Below the pieces are notes generated by a model. That model saw only the letters and a program-made list of their open reading frames with translations, had not been told where the DNA came from and searched no databases. From positions 3,691,398 through 3,755,397 of the forward strand of contig NC_053143.1 of the NCBI RefSeq assembly GCF_016808335.1: 64,000 bases of DNA. Reading direction: 5' to 3'. The translations under genes were made by a program, and so were the position numbers. Shown piece after piece: positions 1 through 12,421 of this stretch; positions within the stretch are counted from its first letter, which is position 1, and each line of letters begins with the position of its first letter. The DNA comes from Panicum virgatum. Its lineage: Eukaryota > Streptophyta > Magnoliopsida > Poales > Poaceae.

Positions 1-481
1 AGCAGATTACTCATCCTCTTTCCTAATAAAAAAATATATTTTTTTTGAAAATACAAGGTGCTCCAACAGATTACCAATTCCATCACCAGTATCTATTTTT
101 TTTTCTTTTTTTAATCGCCAAACACACATCTTCTTGCTTAAATGTAGGAAATTCTTCTGCCCATCCTATTATAGAGGGGCCGGCAGTGGGTCAAAATTCA
201 GCGGTTGATCACGTGGGAGTGGGACAGCAGGCATAGGTCCCACCCATGGGGACGCAGCGCAGGCGTGTCCGCGTGTGATGCTCTGATTTTTTTACTCTGT
301 CCCCAAATCGATACCAGTGACATCGCAATCTTGGCCATCCGCCACTTAACGACGTACTCATAAGTAAATGGACGATGCTACCTACCTCCGATGACTTCCC
401 TAATCCCTGCATCATAGTAGAAGGAGAGAGCCACAGCCAAGAGCCAAAGAAAGAGAGGGGAAACGGAAGCCACCAGATCCC
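1..481. other. 5' flank of the NLR gene
   Basis: No gene is seen here. The stretch should hold the promoter and leader of the NLR gene that starts at 482, but I see no convincing TATA box. The base composition shifts from AT-rich to GC-rich about 60 bases before the start codon. Confidence 0.4.
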
Positions 482-3400
482 ATGGCTGCGGCGGTGCTGG
501 AGAGCGCGTCAACTGGGGTGATGAACTCGGTCATGGAGAAGCTGGCTGCTCTAATGGGGGAGCAGTACGAGCAGCACAAGGCCGTCCGGAGGGACGTGGC
601 CTTCCTCATGGACGAGCTCGGCAGCATGAACGCGGTCCTCAAGAAGCTCGCCGGCATGGAGGAGCTCGACCCGCAGACGATGGAGTGGAGGAACCAAGTG
701 ATGGCCACGGCGTTCGACGTCGAGGACTCCATCGACGACTTCACGCACCAGGTCGGTGACGGTGTCGGCGCCGGCGATGCTGGCTTCGTCGCCAAGATCC
801 GCCAGTACGTCAACGACCTGAGGGTGCGCCACCGTTTCAACAAGCAGATCCAGGAGCTCAAGAGTCGGGTGATCGAGGTGAGCGAGCGCCGGAAGAGGTA
901 CAAGGTAGACGATGGAGGCTCCCCTACCTCCAGCTGCGTAGCGATCGACCCTCGGATGGCCGCGCTGTATGCGGAGGCAGCCAACCTTGTCGGCATCGAT
1001 GCTCCGATGGATGAAATCATCAGGTTGCTGAACGATGGTGGCGATGCACCGGGATGGCGGTGCCTGAGAGTGGTGGCCATTGTTGGGTTCGGAGGCCTTG
1101 GCAAAACAACAGTTGCAAATGAGGTGTACCGTAGGCTTGGCGGGCAGTACAGCTTCAAGGCTTTCGTATCAGTGTCCCAAAGGCCCGATCTGGTGAAGCT
1201 TCTTAGTAGGATCGTCGACAAGGTTGGGATGCCACAGCTGAATCATACCAACGAAGTGGAGGATCTCATTGAGAACGTCAGGGAGTTCCTAAAGGACAAA
1301 AGGTGTGCTCTTTTATACTAAACCGTTTCCATCCTATGCTAATACTACTGCATCAGATGCGCTAGATGCAAGCGTGTTGGTTGGCGAACCCACAAATATG
1401 TTAATCTTTTAGAGCAACTCCAAGAGATTAGCCAAATTATTTTGTAAAAATAAATTTATCTATTATTAAATAAAAAAACATCTCTAATAGACTCTGTAAA
1501 TGACTCCAAATTTAGTGGCTTTTCATCCCACCTCATTCCCTCTCTATTTTTAGATAACCTACCTCACTAGCCATCCATACATTGTCTGTTGGAGTACTCT
1601 ATTATTTATTTGTTAAATCTACTTTTAAGAGTAGCTAAATCAGTAAATTTGGCTAGTCTTTTTGGCTAATCTCTTGGACTGTAAAAAATGACATACTTGC
1701 CGGCTCACTGGTAACCCCATCACTTGCCTCCACACTGGACAGCAAGCATACATCCAGGTCGTGTGAAAAACGTGCACGGTCGCTAAAAAAAATACCATTG
1801 AACATCAAGAATATGTTGGGCATTGAATTTCTAGGATCCTACCTGGCTTATGTTTTTTTTTCTCAGACTAAGGGTCCAAGTTTCAAATAGATTTAAACTT
1901 ACATTCGTTGAAAATCAGTTTAAACTCAAGACTTTATTTGGGAAATGCAGAAAAAATATGTATTCATCTCACCTTATTAGGATTCCAAGGTTGTTGAGCC
2001 AAGTATTAGTTTTGCCAACATTAAACATTAGAGGCACATAAAAAAGATCTTTACATAACCCAGTTCATGACAGATCAAACTAATGCGAAAAATAATAGAT
2101 ATTGTACCAGCGTTAGCGGTAGAAGCAGCCATTAACGGCTCTTGAGTTGATGACGCTCGAACCGTAGAGGAAGTAGGTGTTCTTGTCGATGTAGATGCAT
2201 GGCGGTCCTTCTGGTTGCCAATGACACTGCCATTGAGGACTTGGCCTTCCAAACCTCTCCAGTGCCCTTAGCGATCAGACTTTGTGGCTAGGGTTTTTGT
2301 GAATGACGTGATTAAAGTGCTAACCACAATTTTATATTTATAGGCATTGTGGGGCTGGGGCCAGCCTATGGAAACAGGACTAATGGGCCTGCTGATCACA
2401 ACCCATTAGGATTTTGTCATTAAGTTTCCTTAATCATATTTAGATGGTTTAAATGCTTTCCTTAACAGTGAAGATCACATTTTTATCTTAACAGAAATAT
2501 TTCCAACACCAAGGACTGGTTCAAGTTGAATAGAATTAATTATTGTACGAGTAAAATGCACTGAGGGTCTTTAAACTAGTCGACATGTTCTGTTTAGATC
2601 CATGAACTTTGAAAATGCATTTTTAGGTCCACGATCTATTCAAATGTGTCACTTGATGTCTAAAACGCCTCTGACCAGCATTGACTGCCTACGTGGACTG
2701 CCACGTCCGATCCAACGTGGCTGTTGGCCGCCACGCTGGCTCCGCTGGCTCGCCCCCTTCTCCCTGGAGGTCCCTTCTTCGCTGGCGGCGGCGGCAGGCG
2801 GGCGGCGCGACGAGCGGCCGGCGCGGCGCTGCGGGCGGCCAGGGTGGGGGCAGCTGGCGCGGAGGCGGAGGAGCCACACGGTGCGGCGCGGTGCGGAGGC
2901 TGCGGAGCAGGGGCGGCCAGCAGAGCGCGCGACAACGGTGGAGGGCTCGAGCTCAGTCGCTCCCTCTCCTCAGTGCGCCTGCGAGCTGCGGTGGCCTCCG
3001 TCCTCCTCCCTTCTCCGGCATTCCCTCCTCCAACCACGCACACCACTGGGCCGTGCCGCCATCCCCTACTCCCTCCACCGCGTGCGCCACGGCCCTGCGC
3101 CACCCGCATCATCGGGGCCGTGGGCGAGCTCCAGCCCCGACGTGGGCAGTGAGCGGCTCGGCGCGAACCCGAGCTGCTCGCAGAGCTCTGGCGGCACCGG
3201 GCAGAGCTTCCTCCCCCTTTTCCGTCTCCCTCGTGCGCGGCCGTGGCGTCGCGCCGAGCAGCGGCGGCGACCTGCTATGCGCAGGGCCATGGCGGCGAGC
3301 TGCTGTGCGCGGTGGCCATGGCGGCGACGGCCTGATCCGTGCAGGGCCGTGGCGTACGCGAGCGCGCCGCCGGCGCTCGCGGCGTGTAGTGGTATGGCGC

Positions 3401-6400
3401 TCCTACACGATCTCCTTCCACTTGCGCACGACTAGGACGAGCTAGAGCTCGAGCAGAGCTCTGCAGCGGCGGCGCCGACGGCCATGGTGGACAAGCCCGC
3501 GATGGCACGTGGCCCAGCGGCTACGGCCTCAAATTGACCACGCAAATGGCACGGACATGCTCAGAGGCTAACCCCAAAGCAGCACAGCACGACAGCAAGG
3601 CCCCAAATCGACTGGAGCACGGTCGACAACGACGGAGATGGCGGCCGAAAGCTGAACGTCAATGAGCTTCATGTTCCGGCCAACCTGCTGCACAAATCGA
3701 CCAACGGTCAAGCCAGAGAGCACTACAGCATCAAGGCGAGCATGAGACAAAATCAAGGAGGAAGAGAACGCGGGCGGAGAAAGCTGGCCACGGCAAGGCG
3801 GTCCGCGGCGGTGCGCCGGCCGGCCGCGAGGAAGAACGGGGCGGGTGAGCGGCTACGGTACTATGGGGCGCAATTGAGCGGTGCAAGAGGTGCACAAGGA
3901 TGAGGCGAACACATTGACACAGCCAATTTGGATGGAGGGTGAACGGAGTGGCTGGATTATGCCGGCGCAGTGGAGCTGTGCGGCGGTGACAGAGAGAGGG
4001 AAATTGGGCAGGATAGCCGGCGGCAGGGTTAAAAACAGCGTGGGCGAGCTTCCAGGCGCGCCCGCTCCAGCTTGAGCTCGGCCATGCGTGCAGCTGCGTG
4101 GCGTGCGCCAGCAAGGCCGAGGTTGATGGAGACGCCGACGTCCAAGAGGACGGCGAGGCTGCGAACGCGCGCGATGGAGCTAGGCTCGGCCGCCGGTGCG
4201 CGCGGGGGAGCTCCGGCCGGCCGCCGAGGGCTCGGGCGCAGGCGAGCTCTGCCTGGCTGCTGCGAGCGTGCGTGCCGAGGAGCTCCGCCACGTCCGCTGT
4301 GGGCGCAAGCAAGCTCCGCCCAGCCGGTGCGAGCGCGCTCCGGGGGAGCTCCCCGCCATGTGGCTCCTCCGCTTCCGCGCCGGCTGCCCCCGCCCTGGCC
4401 GCCCGCAGCGCCACCCGCCCGCCGCCGCAGCACCGGCCACCCACCCCGCCTCGCGCGGACCCAGCCGGTGAGTCGGAGCATGAAGGGGAGAAGGAGGCGA
4501 GTCAGCGGAGCCAGCGTGGCGGCCAACGGCCACGTTGGATCGGACGTGGCAGTCCACATAGGCAGTCAACGCTGGTCAGAGGCATTTTGGACCTCAAGTG
4601 ACACACTTGAATAGATCGTGGACCTAAAAATGCATTTTCGAAGTTCATGGACCTAAACAGAACAGGTCGACTAGTTTAAGGACCCCCAGTGCATTTTACT
4701 CTTATTGTACTGACTAGTGTCGTATAAATATTCATGTGGAAATGCCTCAACGAGAATTGACCTCAGGTAACGTTTGCCATATTTTTTGGACTTAGGCCCC
4801 TACATTTTTGAAAGCCTGTTTAATTTCCCTCTTTACTTTGGAGACTGATGGGTCTAGGTAACTCCGTCTAATTTAGCAGATACTTTCAATTGCATTTTTT
4901 TCACTTCTTTTAAATTTATGAAAATATTGCAGATACCTTTTCGTGATTGATGATATATGGGATGCATCAGTATGGGAAATTCTTCGATGTGCATTTCCGG
5001 ATAATGAAGAAGGGAGCAAAGTAATCACAACCACACGAATTGAGACAGTGGCTAAGGCATGTTGCACCTATCGACGTGAGTTCATTTACAGGATGGAACC
5101 ACTTGACGATCAAAACTCAGCAAGATTATTTTATAGTAGAGTCGGATATGTTTGTGCCCAGCCACTTATAGAGATTGCAAATGAAATTTTACAAAAATGT
5201 GGTGGTCTCCCACTAGCCATTATAAGCATTGCCAGCTTATTGGCTAGTCTGCCAGCCAGATCAAGGGAGCAATGGAAGTTTGTGTGCGGTTCCCTGAGCT
5301 CAAATTTGAGAACAAATCCAACTTTAGAGGGGATGAGACAAGTACTGAAACTCAGCTACAACAATCTTCCTCCCCATCTTAAAACATGCTTGTTATATAT
5401 TGGTGTGTATCCAGAGGATCACTCCATTGAAAAGGAAGATCTGGTGAGGCTATGGGTTGCTGAAGGTTTTGTCAGTAAATTGCATGATCAAGATGCAGAG
5501 GAAGTCGCTGGAAGTTATTTCAATGAACTAATCAACAGGAGCATGATTGAACCTACATACATCGATCACAACGGTGAGGTGTGGAGATGCAAAGTACATG
5601 ACATGATGCTTGATCTGATCAGAATGAAGTCAGAAGAAGAGAGCTTCTTGAGGGTGGTGGACAGTGTACATGACATAAGCACATCACTGCAGACCAGGGC
5701 TCGTAGGCTTTCCCTTCACTTGGATTTTACAGCAGATCAAGAGACAAAAGCCGCAGCAAGCTTAAGCGTGTCACATATACGATCGTTTGTTCTGTTTGGC
5801 AACACCTATTTCATACCTCCTCTTTCTGAATTCAAGTACATCAGAGTCCTGAATCTGAAAAACCGGAGCGGTGATGGGGACGATACTATTGATCTGACGC
5901 CAATCGCCAGACTATATCAGCTAAGGTATCTTAATGTTAGAAGGGAAGCACGGCTACCAGCCCAAATTAGGACCCTGAAACGTTTGGAGACACTGGACCT
6001 GTATAAGCTTGACGGTGATGTGCCGTCAGATATCGTTCATTTGCGTTGCTTGGTGCACCTGCTTATTCCTGACGGTAAAAGGCTGCCTGATGGAATCTGC
6101 GCAATGAAGTCCCTGCATACTCTACGGCACTTCGATTTGGCCATGAACTCGGTGGATAATTATAAGGGCCTTGGCGAGCTAACCAACCTTAGGGATCTGA
6201 GGATCTCATGCACTGGCAGAGTCCCTCAGCAGGGAATCAGGGACACCTTGTGGTCTTCTATAGGCAAGCTTATCAGCTGCAAAATGAGGGCTCTGATTTT
6301 TCCTCCCTATCCTCTCGACCTGCCTCCTCCGGTTACTGAATCAGATGGTCTGACCATTTCTCAAGCTGAGGGAGATCTTGAGATACTCGAGCTTTCCTCG

Positions 6401-6955
6401 ACCATGTTTTCCCAGGTTCCAAGCTGGATTGACCAACACCATAAGCTCTCCAAGTTGGCACTTTCAGTTAACATGCTGAAGCAGGATGGCGTCGATTTGC
6501 TCGCTCAGCTGCCTAACCTCTACCACCTGGAGTTGAACATCCGGAAATCCCTGAAAGAAAGAATCCTGCTCCGCGGCGGCTCTGTGGCATTCCCAGTTCT
6601 CAGGTACCTGCAGCTCTCTTGCTTCGGGCCGTGGCTCCGCTTCGAGGCGGGGTCCATGCCCAACCTCCGAGCGCTCAAGCTCAACCAACATGGCCGCGGA
6701 CTAGAGCGCTACGGCCCCTCCATGCTCGAAGGCATGGCGCACCTGCCGAGACTCAAGCAGGTCCATGTCGTGATCGCCAATGGTTTCGGTAACGGCGCTG
6801 CAAGGCCGGGTGTCACGGCTGCCGATGCCGAGGCTGCTTACAGGAATGCCCTCAGCATGCACCCAGGGCATCAGAGCATCGAGATCAACGTTATCCTTTT
6901 CTGTCTAGTGTTGACGCCCCCTGCTTTCCTCTACGATTCTGACGACGGGCAGTAA
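482..6955 (+). CDS. CC-NB-ARC-LRR (NLR) disease-resistance protein, two exons
   Basis: Intracellular immune receptor of the RPM1/Rx-type coiled-coil NLR class, expected in cytosol or at membranes. Exon 1 is 482-1302 and exon 2 is 4933-6955; GT-AG splicing joins AG to A to make one Arg codon and gives 947 aa in frame. Rx-N coiled coil at about 1-130, with the EDSIDDF form of the EDVID motif at 81-87. P-loop GFGGLGKTT at 202-210, kinase-2 YLFVIDDIW at 275-283 directly after the splice junction, GLPL at 365-368, RNBS-D about 410-425, and VHD at 495-497 in place of MHD. LRRs fill about 540-930. An intron just before kinase-2 is common in grass NLRs. The intron is large (3.63 kb) because of inserted transposons. 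All key nucleotide-binding motifs look intact, so the gene is probably functional if the intron splices. The ligand or effector is unknown; no integrated decoy domain is seen. Confidence 0.93.
1411..1680. mobile_element. MITE in the NLR intron
   Basis: An AT-rich element of about 270 bp. Its left end reads AGAGCAACTCCAAGAGATTAG and its right end is the partial reverse complement (GGCTAATCTCTTGGA). The last bases of the right terminal repeat are missing, so I cannot define a target duplication. Ends of this kind are widespread in grass genomes. It has no coding capacity. Confidence 0.6.
1991..2508 (-). mobile_element. Solo LTR (copia-like) in the NLR intron
   Basis: On the minus strand the element starts TGTTGGAAATA, a start typical of copia LTRs, and has a TATA-like stretch near 2330-2345. 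It ends GGCTCAACAA next to 1990. CCAAGG is found directly on both sides (1985-1990 and 2509-2514), read as a 5- to 6-bp target duplication. No internal domain is present, so it is called a solo LTR left by LTR-LTR recombination. The exact outer base is uncertain by one or two positions. Confidence 0.65.
2549..4701. mobile_element. Mutator-like element (MULE), non-autonomous, possible Pack-MULE
   Basis: A 2,153-bp element in the NLR intron. It is flanked by a perfect 9-bp target duplication, TTATTGTAC, at 2540-2548 and 4702-4710. Long terminal inverted repeats begin GAGTAAAATGCACTG and end with the complement. They match for roughly 220 bp, and weaker inverted similarity continues inward to about 2885 and 4355. 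A 9-bp duplication with long terminal repeats is diagnostic of the Mutator superfamily. The interior (about 2890-4350) is very GC-rich, with no transposase motif. That is how Pack-MULEs that captured gene fragments look, but I recognise no captured gene. The many Arg/Pro/Ala-rich open frames inside are composition artefacts. Confidence 0.9.
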
Positions 6956-6969
6956 CTGAGGGTACTGTA

Positions 6970-7238
6970 GGATGTAATCGGATCGGACGGATATTACTGA
7001 TATCGTATTTATTTTTATATTTGTGTTCGAATACAGAGTCGGATACGGATACTGTTAGTTTTTGCCGGATAAAATTATAATGGATATCAACATCATAAAA
7101 ATGTAACTTTTGAGCATTTGGGTACGGATCGCTTATGGATATTGGATACTTGGAATTGGATACAGACGGATAAAAACTCTTTCAGGCCGAATCGAATTCG
7201 AATACGGTCGAAAAATATCCATATCATTTACATCCCTA
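6970..7238. mobile_element. Small TIR element in the NLR 3' UTR region
   Basis: A 269-bp element that starts 15 bp after the NLR stop codon. GGTACTGTA occurs on both sides (6961-6969 and 7239-7247), read as a 9-bp target duplication. The ends are GGATGTAATCGG and CATTTACATCCCTA, imperfect terminal inverted repeats. The interior repeats GGATA and GGATAC motifs. The duplication length fits a Mutator-type or hAT-type MITE. It probably lies in the transcribed 3' UTR. Confidence 0.7.
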
Positions 7239-7247
7239 GGTACTGTA

Positions 7248-9313
7248 CCTGCATACTCGGTTTTGCTTTTGTCTAGCTGCTCGGTTTCTTCGGTCTCTTC
7301 GTTTTGATTGATCTATTTTTGTGGCCAGGCACGTTCACTGATCTTGGATGCTGTTTCAGGTAGGTTCACAAAATGATACTATGCGAGGCATGCGAAGCCT
7401 GCATCCATGTTGAATTTCAGGTATTAGTCTCCTGTCCCATGGCAAACTTTTGGATGAAACACATAAAAGGACAGCAATAGAACTATCGAAGTGGCCTCGG
7501 AATGTTCCTGCCGATGACCAATGGAGCCTATTTGATGAATTTGAAGTGGCAAATTTAGATACTTTGATTGATTGGATCGACCTGTGTGGTTTACATTTTA
7601 AAATTCTAGCTTCACACGCCTTTTTCTGCAGGATTTGCACGTAGCATCAAATAAAACAGAAGAATAGCGTGGATCCTATTGAGAACCTACGGAACGTGTG
7701 AAAGTTGTGAATGGGAAAAATTAATCTGTGTTCTTTTCGATTGGTAACTTCTACAAAAACCATGTGGAAAAATTCTGAGCACAAACCAAGTTACTGCCAA
7801 TACTCAATTAAAATCTAATGGAAAAATAAGAAGAAAATAATACAATATATAGATTATTATTATTATCCTATATTGCAAATTTATATAGGAGAAAACTCCG
7901 AAAGGAAAAACTCAATGAGAGGAAATTCTCTATGTGGCACTAAATGAAAATCAGGGCCCTCATATGGCACTGAAAATTTTTCCAAACTTATTTGATACTG
8001 AAATTTATCTCGGTCCCTTTCTTGACATTGCTGTCAGATTTGTTGGGAACTTTTATCAAGTTCACTTTAACGCCTCAACGCTAAATATGGCTATGTTCTA
8101 CTCGCATGCTGAGTAAAACATGCTGTCGAACCAAATCCGCTTAAGTTTTTATCCTCGGCTCGCTTAAGAGGGTTAATCCGAGATTGGAATGCATTTGTCA
8201 CTTAGGTTTATACATTGGTGAAGCTCACCATCAGCTAATGAGGTGGGATAACTTCCACACATATTATATCACTCACACATGGACCGCTAGAGGGCTCAAA
8301 TTTATCCTAGATTTAGATATCTGCCCTAACACTGGCAGCTTGACCTGAATACATGATGATGCCTTGCATTTTTTTTTTGAACAAAATCTTGCATCACGAA
8401 CTGAGACAGGGGAGAAGAGACGAGACGCTCCTCTGGTTTCCCGCTACTCATCCCAAGTCCCAACCTTGGTGAGTGCTTTCGTGTTTCCGGGTGTTCCTCT
8501 AATCACGGGTCCTGGTAAAAAGTTCCTCTAACCTTGGGGGGTACTTGGAAAGAGTACATAAACAGAGTTAGGACACAGGTACTGCCACTTTTTTGAGTTA
8601 GTACTGCGAAAGTTTTTTTAGCAAATTTGTGCCTCTCTTTCTTCAGCTCCTCTTAACGTCAAACTTAGACCCTGCTGAGTTCGCGAAAACGTTTGTATCA
8701 AATAAAAATAAATTATGCTATAGTATTAAAATTCAAACTTTTTTCAAACGAAACACAACCTTACAGAAGAAATTTGATCAAGCAATGATAGGATCGTTGC
8801 TGATACATTTTGTGTGCACATTTCTGGTGCACATATATATCAATGGTATAAGAACTGACTAGACGAGGGTGACATACTGACATGGATCACCGACGCCGCT
8901 AGTTGTTGTGCAACAGTGCAAGTGAACGACCGGACCAAGAAAAAAAAATATTGTTTTGAATTCAACACCGATGAAGAAAAATTATGCATCTCGAAAAGAA
9001 ATATTACTGACGCTAATCGAGAATGCTTCGCAACCAAAGCAACCAACCATCGCTAATCAGCTATAGCTCCATTTACCGGCGAGCCACCCACCCAGACACT
9101 GACACATTGGACTCACACTACTATGGGGCCACATGTCAGTGAGAGCTTTCGCTGGGCCAGCCCGAGTCGCTGGGTCCCGCCTCACAGGCTCCCACCATTT
9201 CTCTCCCGACCCAGCGTCCCATCCCATCCCACTCACCTTGCCGGCGGCTCCAGCTCAGCCAGCCTCCGCCTACTAATAATGGCCGCCGGATCTCGCCGCC
9301 CGCGGCGACGGAG
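7248..9313. other. Intergenic region between the NLR and GT29 genes
   Basis: I recognise no gene here. The stretch is AT-rich up to about 9050, then turns GC-rich over the last 250 bp, which should be the promoter and leader of the GT29 gene. The short open frames in it match no family I know. Confidence 0.4.
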
Positions 9314-10522
9314 ATGAAGCGCCGCCACCTCCCCCCGGTCCTCGTCCTCCTCGCGCTCTCGCTCCTCGCCATCCCCTACCGCCGCCGCCTGCTCCTCCCC
9401 CGCGGCCCGTCCCAGCACCACGCCGGCGGCGGCGGCGGCGGCGGCGGCGACGCGCTCCTCCGCCGGCTCGCGGCCGCCGACGCCGGCGGGGACCAGGTCC
9501 TCGCCGAGGCGGCCGCGCTGCTCGCCAACGCCTCGGTGACCTCCTTCCCCAGCATCGCCAGCCGCTACCGCCTCCTCTACCTCCGCCTCCCGCACCGCGG
9601 CGGCAACGGCACCGCGGCCCCGCGGCAGCGGGCCGTGTCCCGCCTCCGCGTCCCCTTCGTGACGGTCCCCGACGACGGCCCCCTCCTCGCCGCCTTCCGC
9701 GCCTCCCTCCGCTCTTTCCTCCTCGCGCGCCGTCCCCGTCGCCGTGACACCAATGTCGCCGCCGTCATGGGCGACCTCGCGGGCGGCCTGCTCGGCCGCC
9801 CGCGGCGGGAGCGGTTCCCCACCTGCGCCGTCGTCGGCAACAGCGGCATCCTCCTCGGCTCCGGCCGGGGCGCGCAGATCGACGCGCACCACCTCGTCGT
9901 CCGCCTCAACAACGCCCGCGTCGCGGGCTACGCCGCCGACGTCGGCGCCAGGACCTCGCTCTCCTTCGTCAACTCCAACATCCTCCACTACTGCGCCGTC
10001 CGCTCCGCCGTCGCCGCCGGCGGCTGCGCCTGCCACCCCTACGGCCGCGCCGTCCCCATGGCCATGTACGTCTGCCAGCCGGCGCACCTCCTCGACGCGC
10101 TCATCTGCAACGCCACCGCCACGCCGGCCTCCCCGTTCCCGCTGCTCGTCACCGACGCGCGCCTCGACGCCCTCACGGCGCGCATCGCCAAGTACTACTC
10201 GCTGCGCCGGTTCGTGGCGGCGACCGGCGAGCCGGCGAGCAACTGGACCCGGAGGCACGACGAGAGGTACTTCCACTACTCGTCGGGGCTGCAGGCGGTG
10301 GTGATGGCGCTGGGGGTCTGCGACGAGGTGAGCCTGTTCGGGTTCGGGAAGGCGGCGGGGGCCAAGCACCATTACCACACCAACCAGAAGAAGGAGCTCG
10401 ACCTGCACGACTACGAGGCCGAATACCAGTTCTACCGCGACCTCCAGGCGCGGCCGGAGACGGTGCCGTTCCTCGACGAGGCGCCGGGCTTCAAGGTGCC
10501 GCCGGTGAAGCTGTACTGGTGA
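9314..10522 (+). CDS. GT29 sialyltransferase-like glycosyltransferase (Golgi type II membrane protein)
   Basis: Single-exon gene of 402 aa. The N-terminus has a short basic stretch, a hydrophobic anchor at about 7-21, then a basic and Gly-rich stem (a run of Gly at about 37-46 from a GGC repeat). The catalytic region has the sialyl motifs of family GT29. The L motif starts at Cys171 ([16 protein letters not shown]) and continues with an Asn-rich RLNNA stretch. The S motif runs from about 318 ([11 protein letters not shown]), with FGFG. The VS-like HHYHTNQ lies at about 352-358. N-glycosylation sequons occur. Plants make little or no sialic acid. Known plant members act on pectin or arabinogalactan side chains (for example the GALT29A and MGP2/SIA1 relatives), so the donor is unlikely to be CMP-Neu5Ac; the true acceptor is unknown. 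The coding sequence is extremely GC-rich at third positions, which produces long false frames on the other strand. Confidence 0.92.
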   Translation: MKRRHLPPVLVLLALSLLAIPYRRRLLLPRGPSQHHAGGGGGGGGDALLRRLAAADAGGDQVLAEAAALLANASVTSFPSIASRYRLLYLRLPHRGGNGTAAPRQRAVSRLRVPFVTVPDDGPLLAAFRASLRSFLLARRPRRRDTNVAAVMGDLAGGLLGRPRRERFPTCAVVGNSGILLGSGRGAQIDAHHLVVRLNNARVAGYAADVGARTSLSFVNSNILHYCAVRSAVAAGGCACHPYGRAVPMAMYVCQPAHLLDALICNATATPASPFPLLVTDARLDALTARIAKYYSLRRFVAATGEPASNWTRRHDERYFHYSSGLQAVVMALGVCDEVSLFGFGKAAGAKHHYHTNQKKELDLHDYEAEYQFYRDLQARPETVPFLDEAPGFKVPPVKLYW

Positions 10523-12421
10523 GTGGTGACCGGTGAAGTCAGCAACGTGCAATTCCTACTTGTACAATTTTTTTTTTTACGATTTGGCAGGTGATCATAC
10601 ATAGAGAAACGAAATGTGTACATTATGACAATTGAAACTTGAAAGAGAATGAGAGGTTGGGGAGCTTGTAGAGGTGAAAATGCAGCTCAATTTTGTGTTG
10701 ATCATACAATTGTACACTTGATTTATTCATGACTACATGGGTAAATACTTCAGAAATAGAACATGACAATTTTGGCAATGGAAATGCAATGAACCTGGTT
10801 GATGTACTAGATTTGGAATTTGTAGAACTGACAGTGAAGCTGCATTGGTGGTTGTTTCTGTTATGCATTATTGTGTTTGTTGTACAATTCTTGACCGATA
10901 GAGATGTTTTAAGCTGAAGAAAACAATTGCAAACTATGGGCAAAGGGTAAGACAATCTGACATTGAGGTTTCTGATTGGGAAATATAGTTCAAGTTTTTC
11001 AGTTGAAAGGTGAGGAGAAACGGTACTCTTTTATCGTCCAGATGATTCAAATTGTTTGTAATTGTTGACATTACATTTTTGTTGTAAAATTGTCGTACAT
11101 GATCAAAACATTCAGACAAATATGGAGATTTTAGATAGGCGCACACACAAAGGAAATTATGGGCAACGGAAAGGAGATGGCACTGGACAAGAACATTGTC
11201 AGTTCTCATAAGAAACATATGGTTATGGTGATTGTTTGCATACATTTGTTTGCTTATAACAAAAACTTACCGCACTAGCTGACATGTAGGTATCTTTGTT
11301 TCACCCCTGCTTTGGAAAAAGGATCAACTATTCAGGTTGGTAGCCTATCTTTTATAAAATCTGTTACAGCTGATGACCAACCACTAAAAATCACTAGAAT
11401 GAACAAAGAATGCTGCAATGGCGTTAGTTGGCTGCCCACTGCTGGTCACCTGTCACTATAAGCAGGGTGCTAACAGCGAGCTGATAAAATTTAAGCTGAT
11501 ATATAACTTAAGAGTGACACCATAACAGTTATGAAGTGCTGTTCTGTCAGCTAGCCTGCACCGCGTACGCTCTGACGAATTTATCTAGCACTGTATCATT
11601 CTTTGCATTAGCTTGTGCATATCCTTGCAAAGTCTCCAGGTTTGGTCAGAGTTCATCAAACGATACAGTTAACCTTCGAACTCCTAGGAACGTTTTGTTT
11701 TGGCAAGCCTTTGCTGGCTTGCTATGCCGCAGGCAGAGAGCTGACATGTCTGTGATGCACTCCAAGTTTTGACTGGACGACTCTAAGCGGAGGTCAAACA
11801 GATGATGGATGACTGTCAAAAAAAAAAACAGGTGATGGATGGAGCAGGGAGGCCATCATCTCAAGGCCCTTGACATGAAACCTCACCGATTCTCTGCAAA
11901 TTCAGAATGCATGAACCCTGCAAATGGAAGGATGACAGGATGTTGACGGGTCCGTGAGGGTGGAGCGCTGACCTGAGATCCACAACTACCCGAAATCACA
12001 CTCGCACACTTTCCATTTGCAGAGAAATGAGAAATGCACAGCGACTCTGGATATTTGTCCAGCTCGTGTTATCTTTCCACAGCTGCGATCGTGTTCCTTT
12101 TCCAAGATGCGCTGCATTCCTGCAATCCTGCAGAGGAGGAGAAGGAGAAGGGGCCTGAGCCCGTGACCGGACAGCACGACAGGAGCTTCGCTTCGTTCCG
12201 ACTGTTCAACATGATTGCTCATGGAAGATATATCTTCCATGAGCACGGTGCTGCTCCAGTCAGACTACCCAAATTTTGGGGCAGCTACTCAAGAATCCCC
12301 AATCTTGGAACCAAATTTTATACCGCAGGTAGCTGCCCCCTCGGTACGGCTTGCAGTCACTCCTCAATCTCATATTGAGTAATAAACAATACTAATCACA
12401 AAGAAAAACAATGGGAAAAAA
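10523..12421. other. Intergenic region downstream of GT29
   Basis: The first few hundred bases should hold the GT29 3' UTR. No further gene is supported. The frames at 12034-12378 and 11536-11772 match nothing I recognise and lack splice or promoter context. Confidence 0.4.

Noticed and set aside
412..1221. A 269-codon minus-strand frame
   Set aside because: Antisense to NLR exon 1, whose P-loop and coiled coil are unmistakable on the plus strand.
2602..3435. Long Arg/Pro/Ser-rich frames on both strands
   Set aside because: All lie inside the GC-rich interior of the MULE. They overlap in several frames, lack any domain and show only base composition.
9424..9449. GGC repeat as a possible expansion allele in the GT29 gene
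   Set aside because: Gly runs of this size are common in GC-rich grass genes; nothing marks it as unusual without population data.
9233..10552. A 439-codon frame on the minus strand
   Set aside because: It is the antisense shadow of the GC-rich GT29 gene; the plus frame has clear sialyl motifs.
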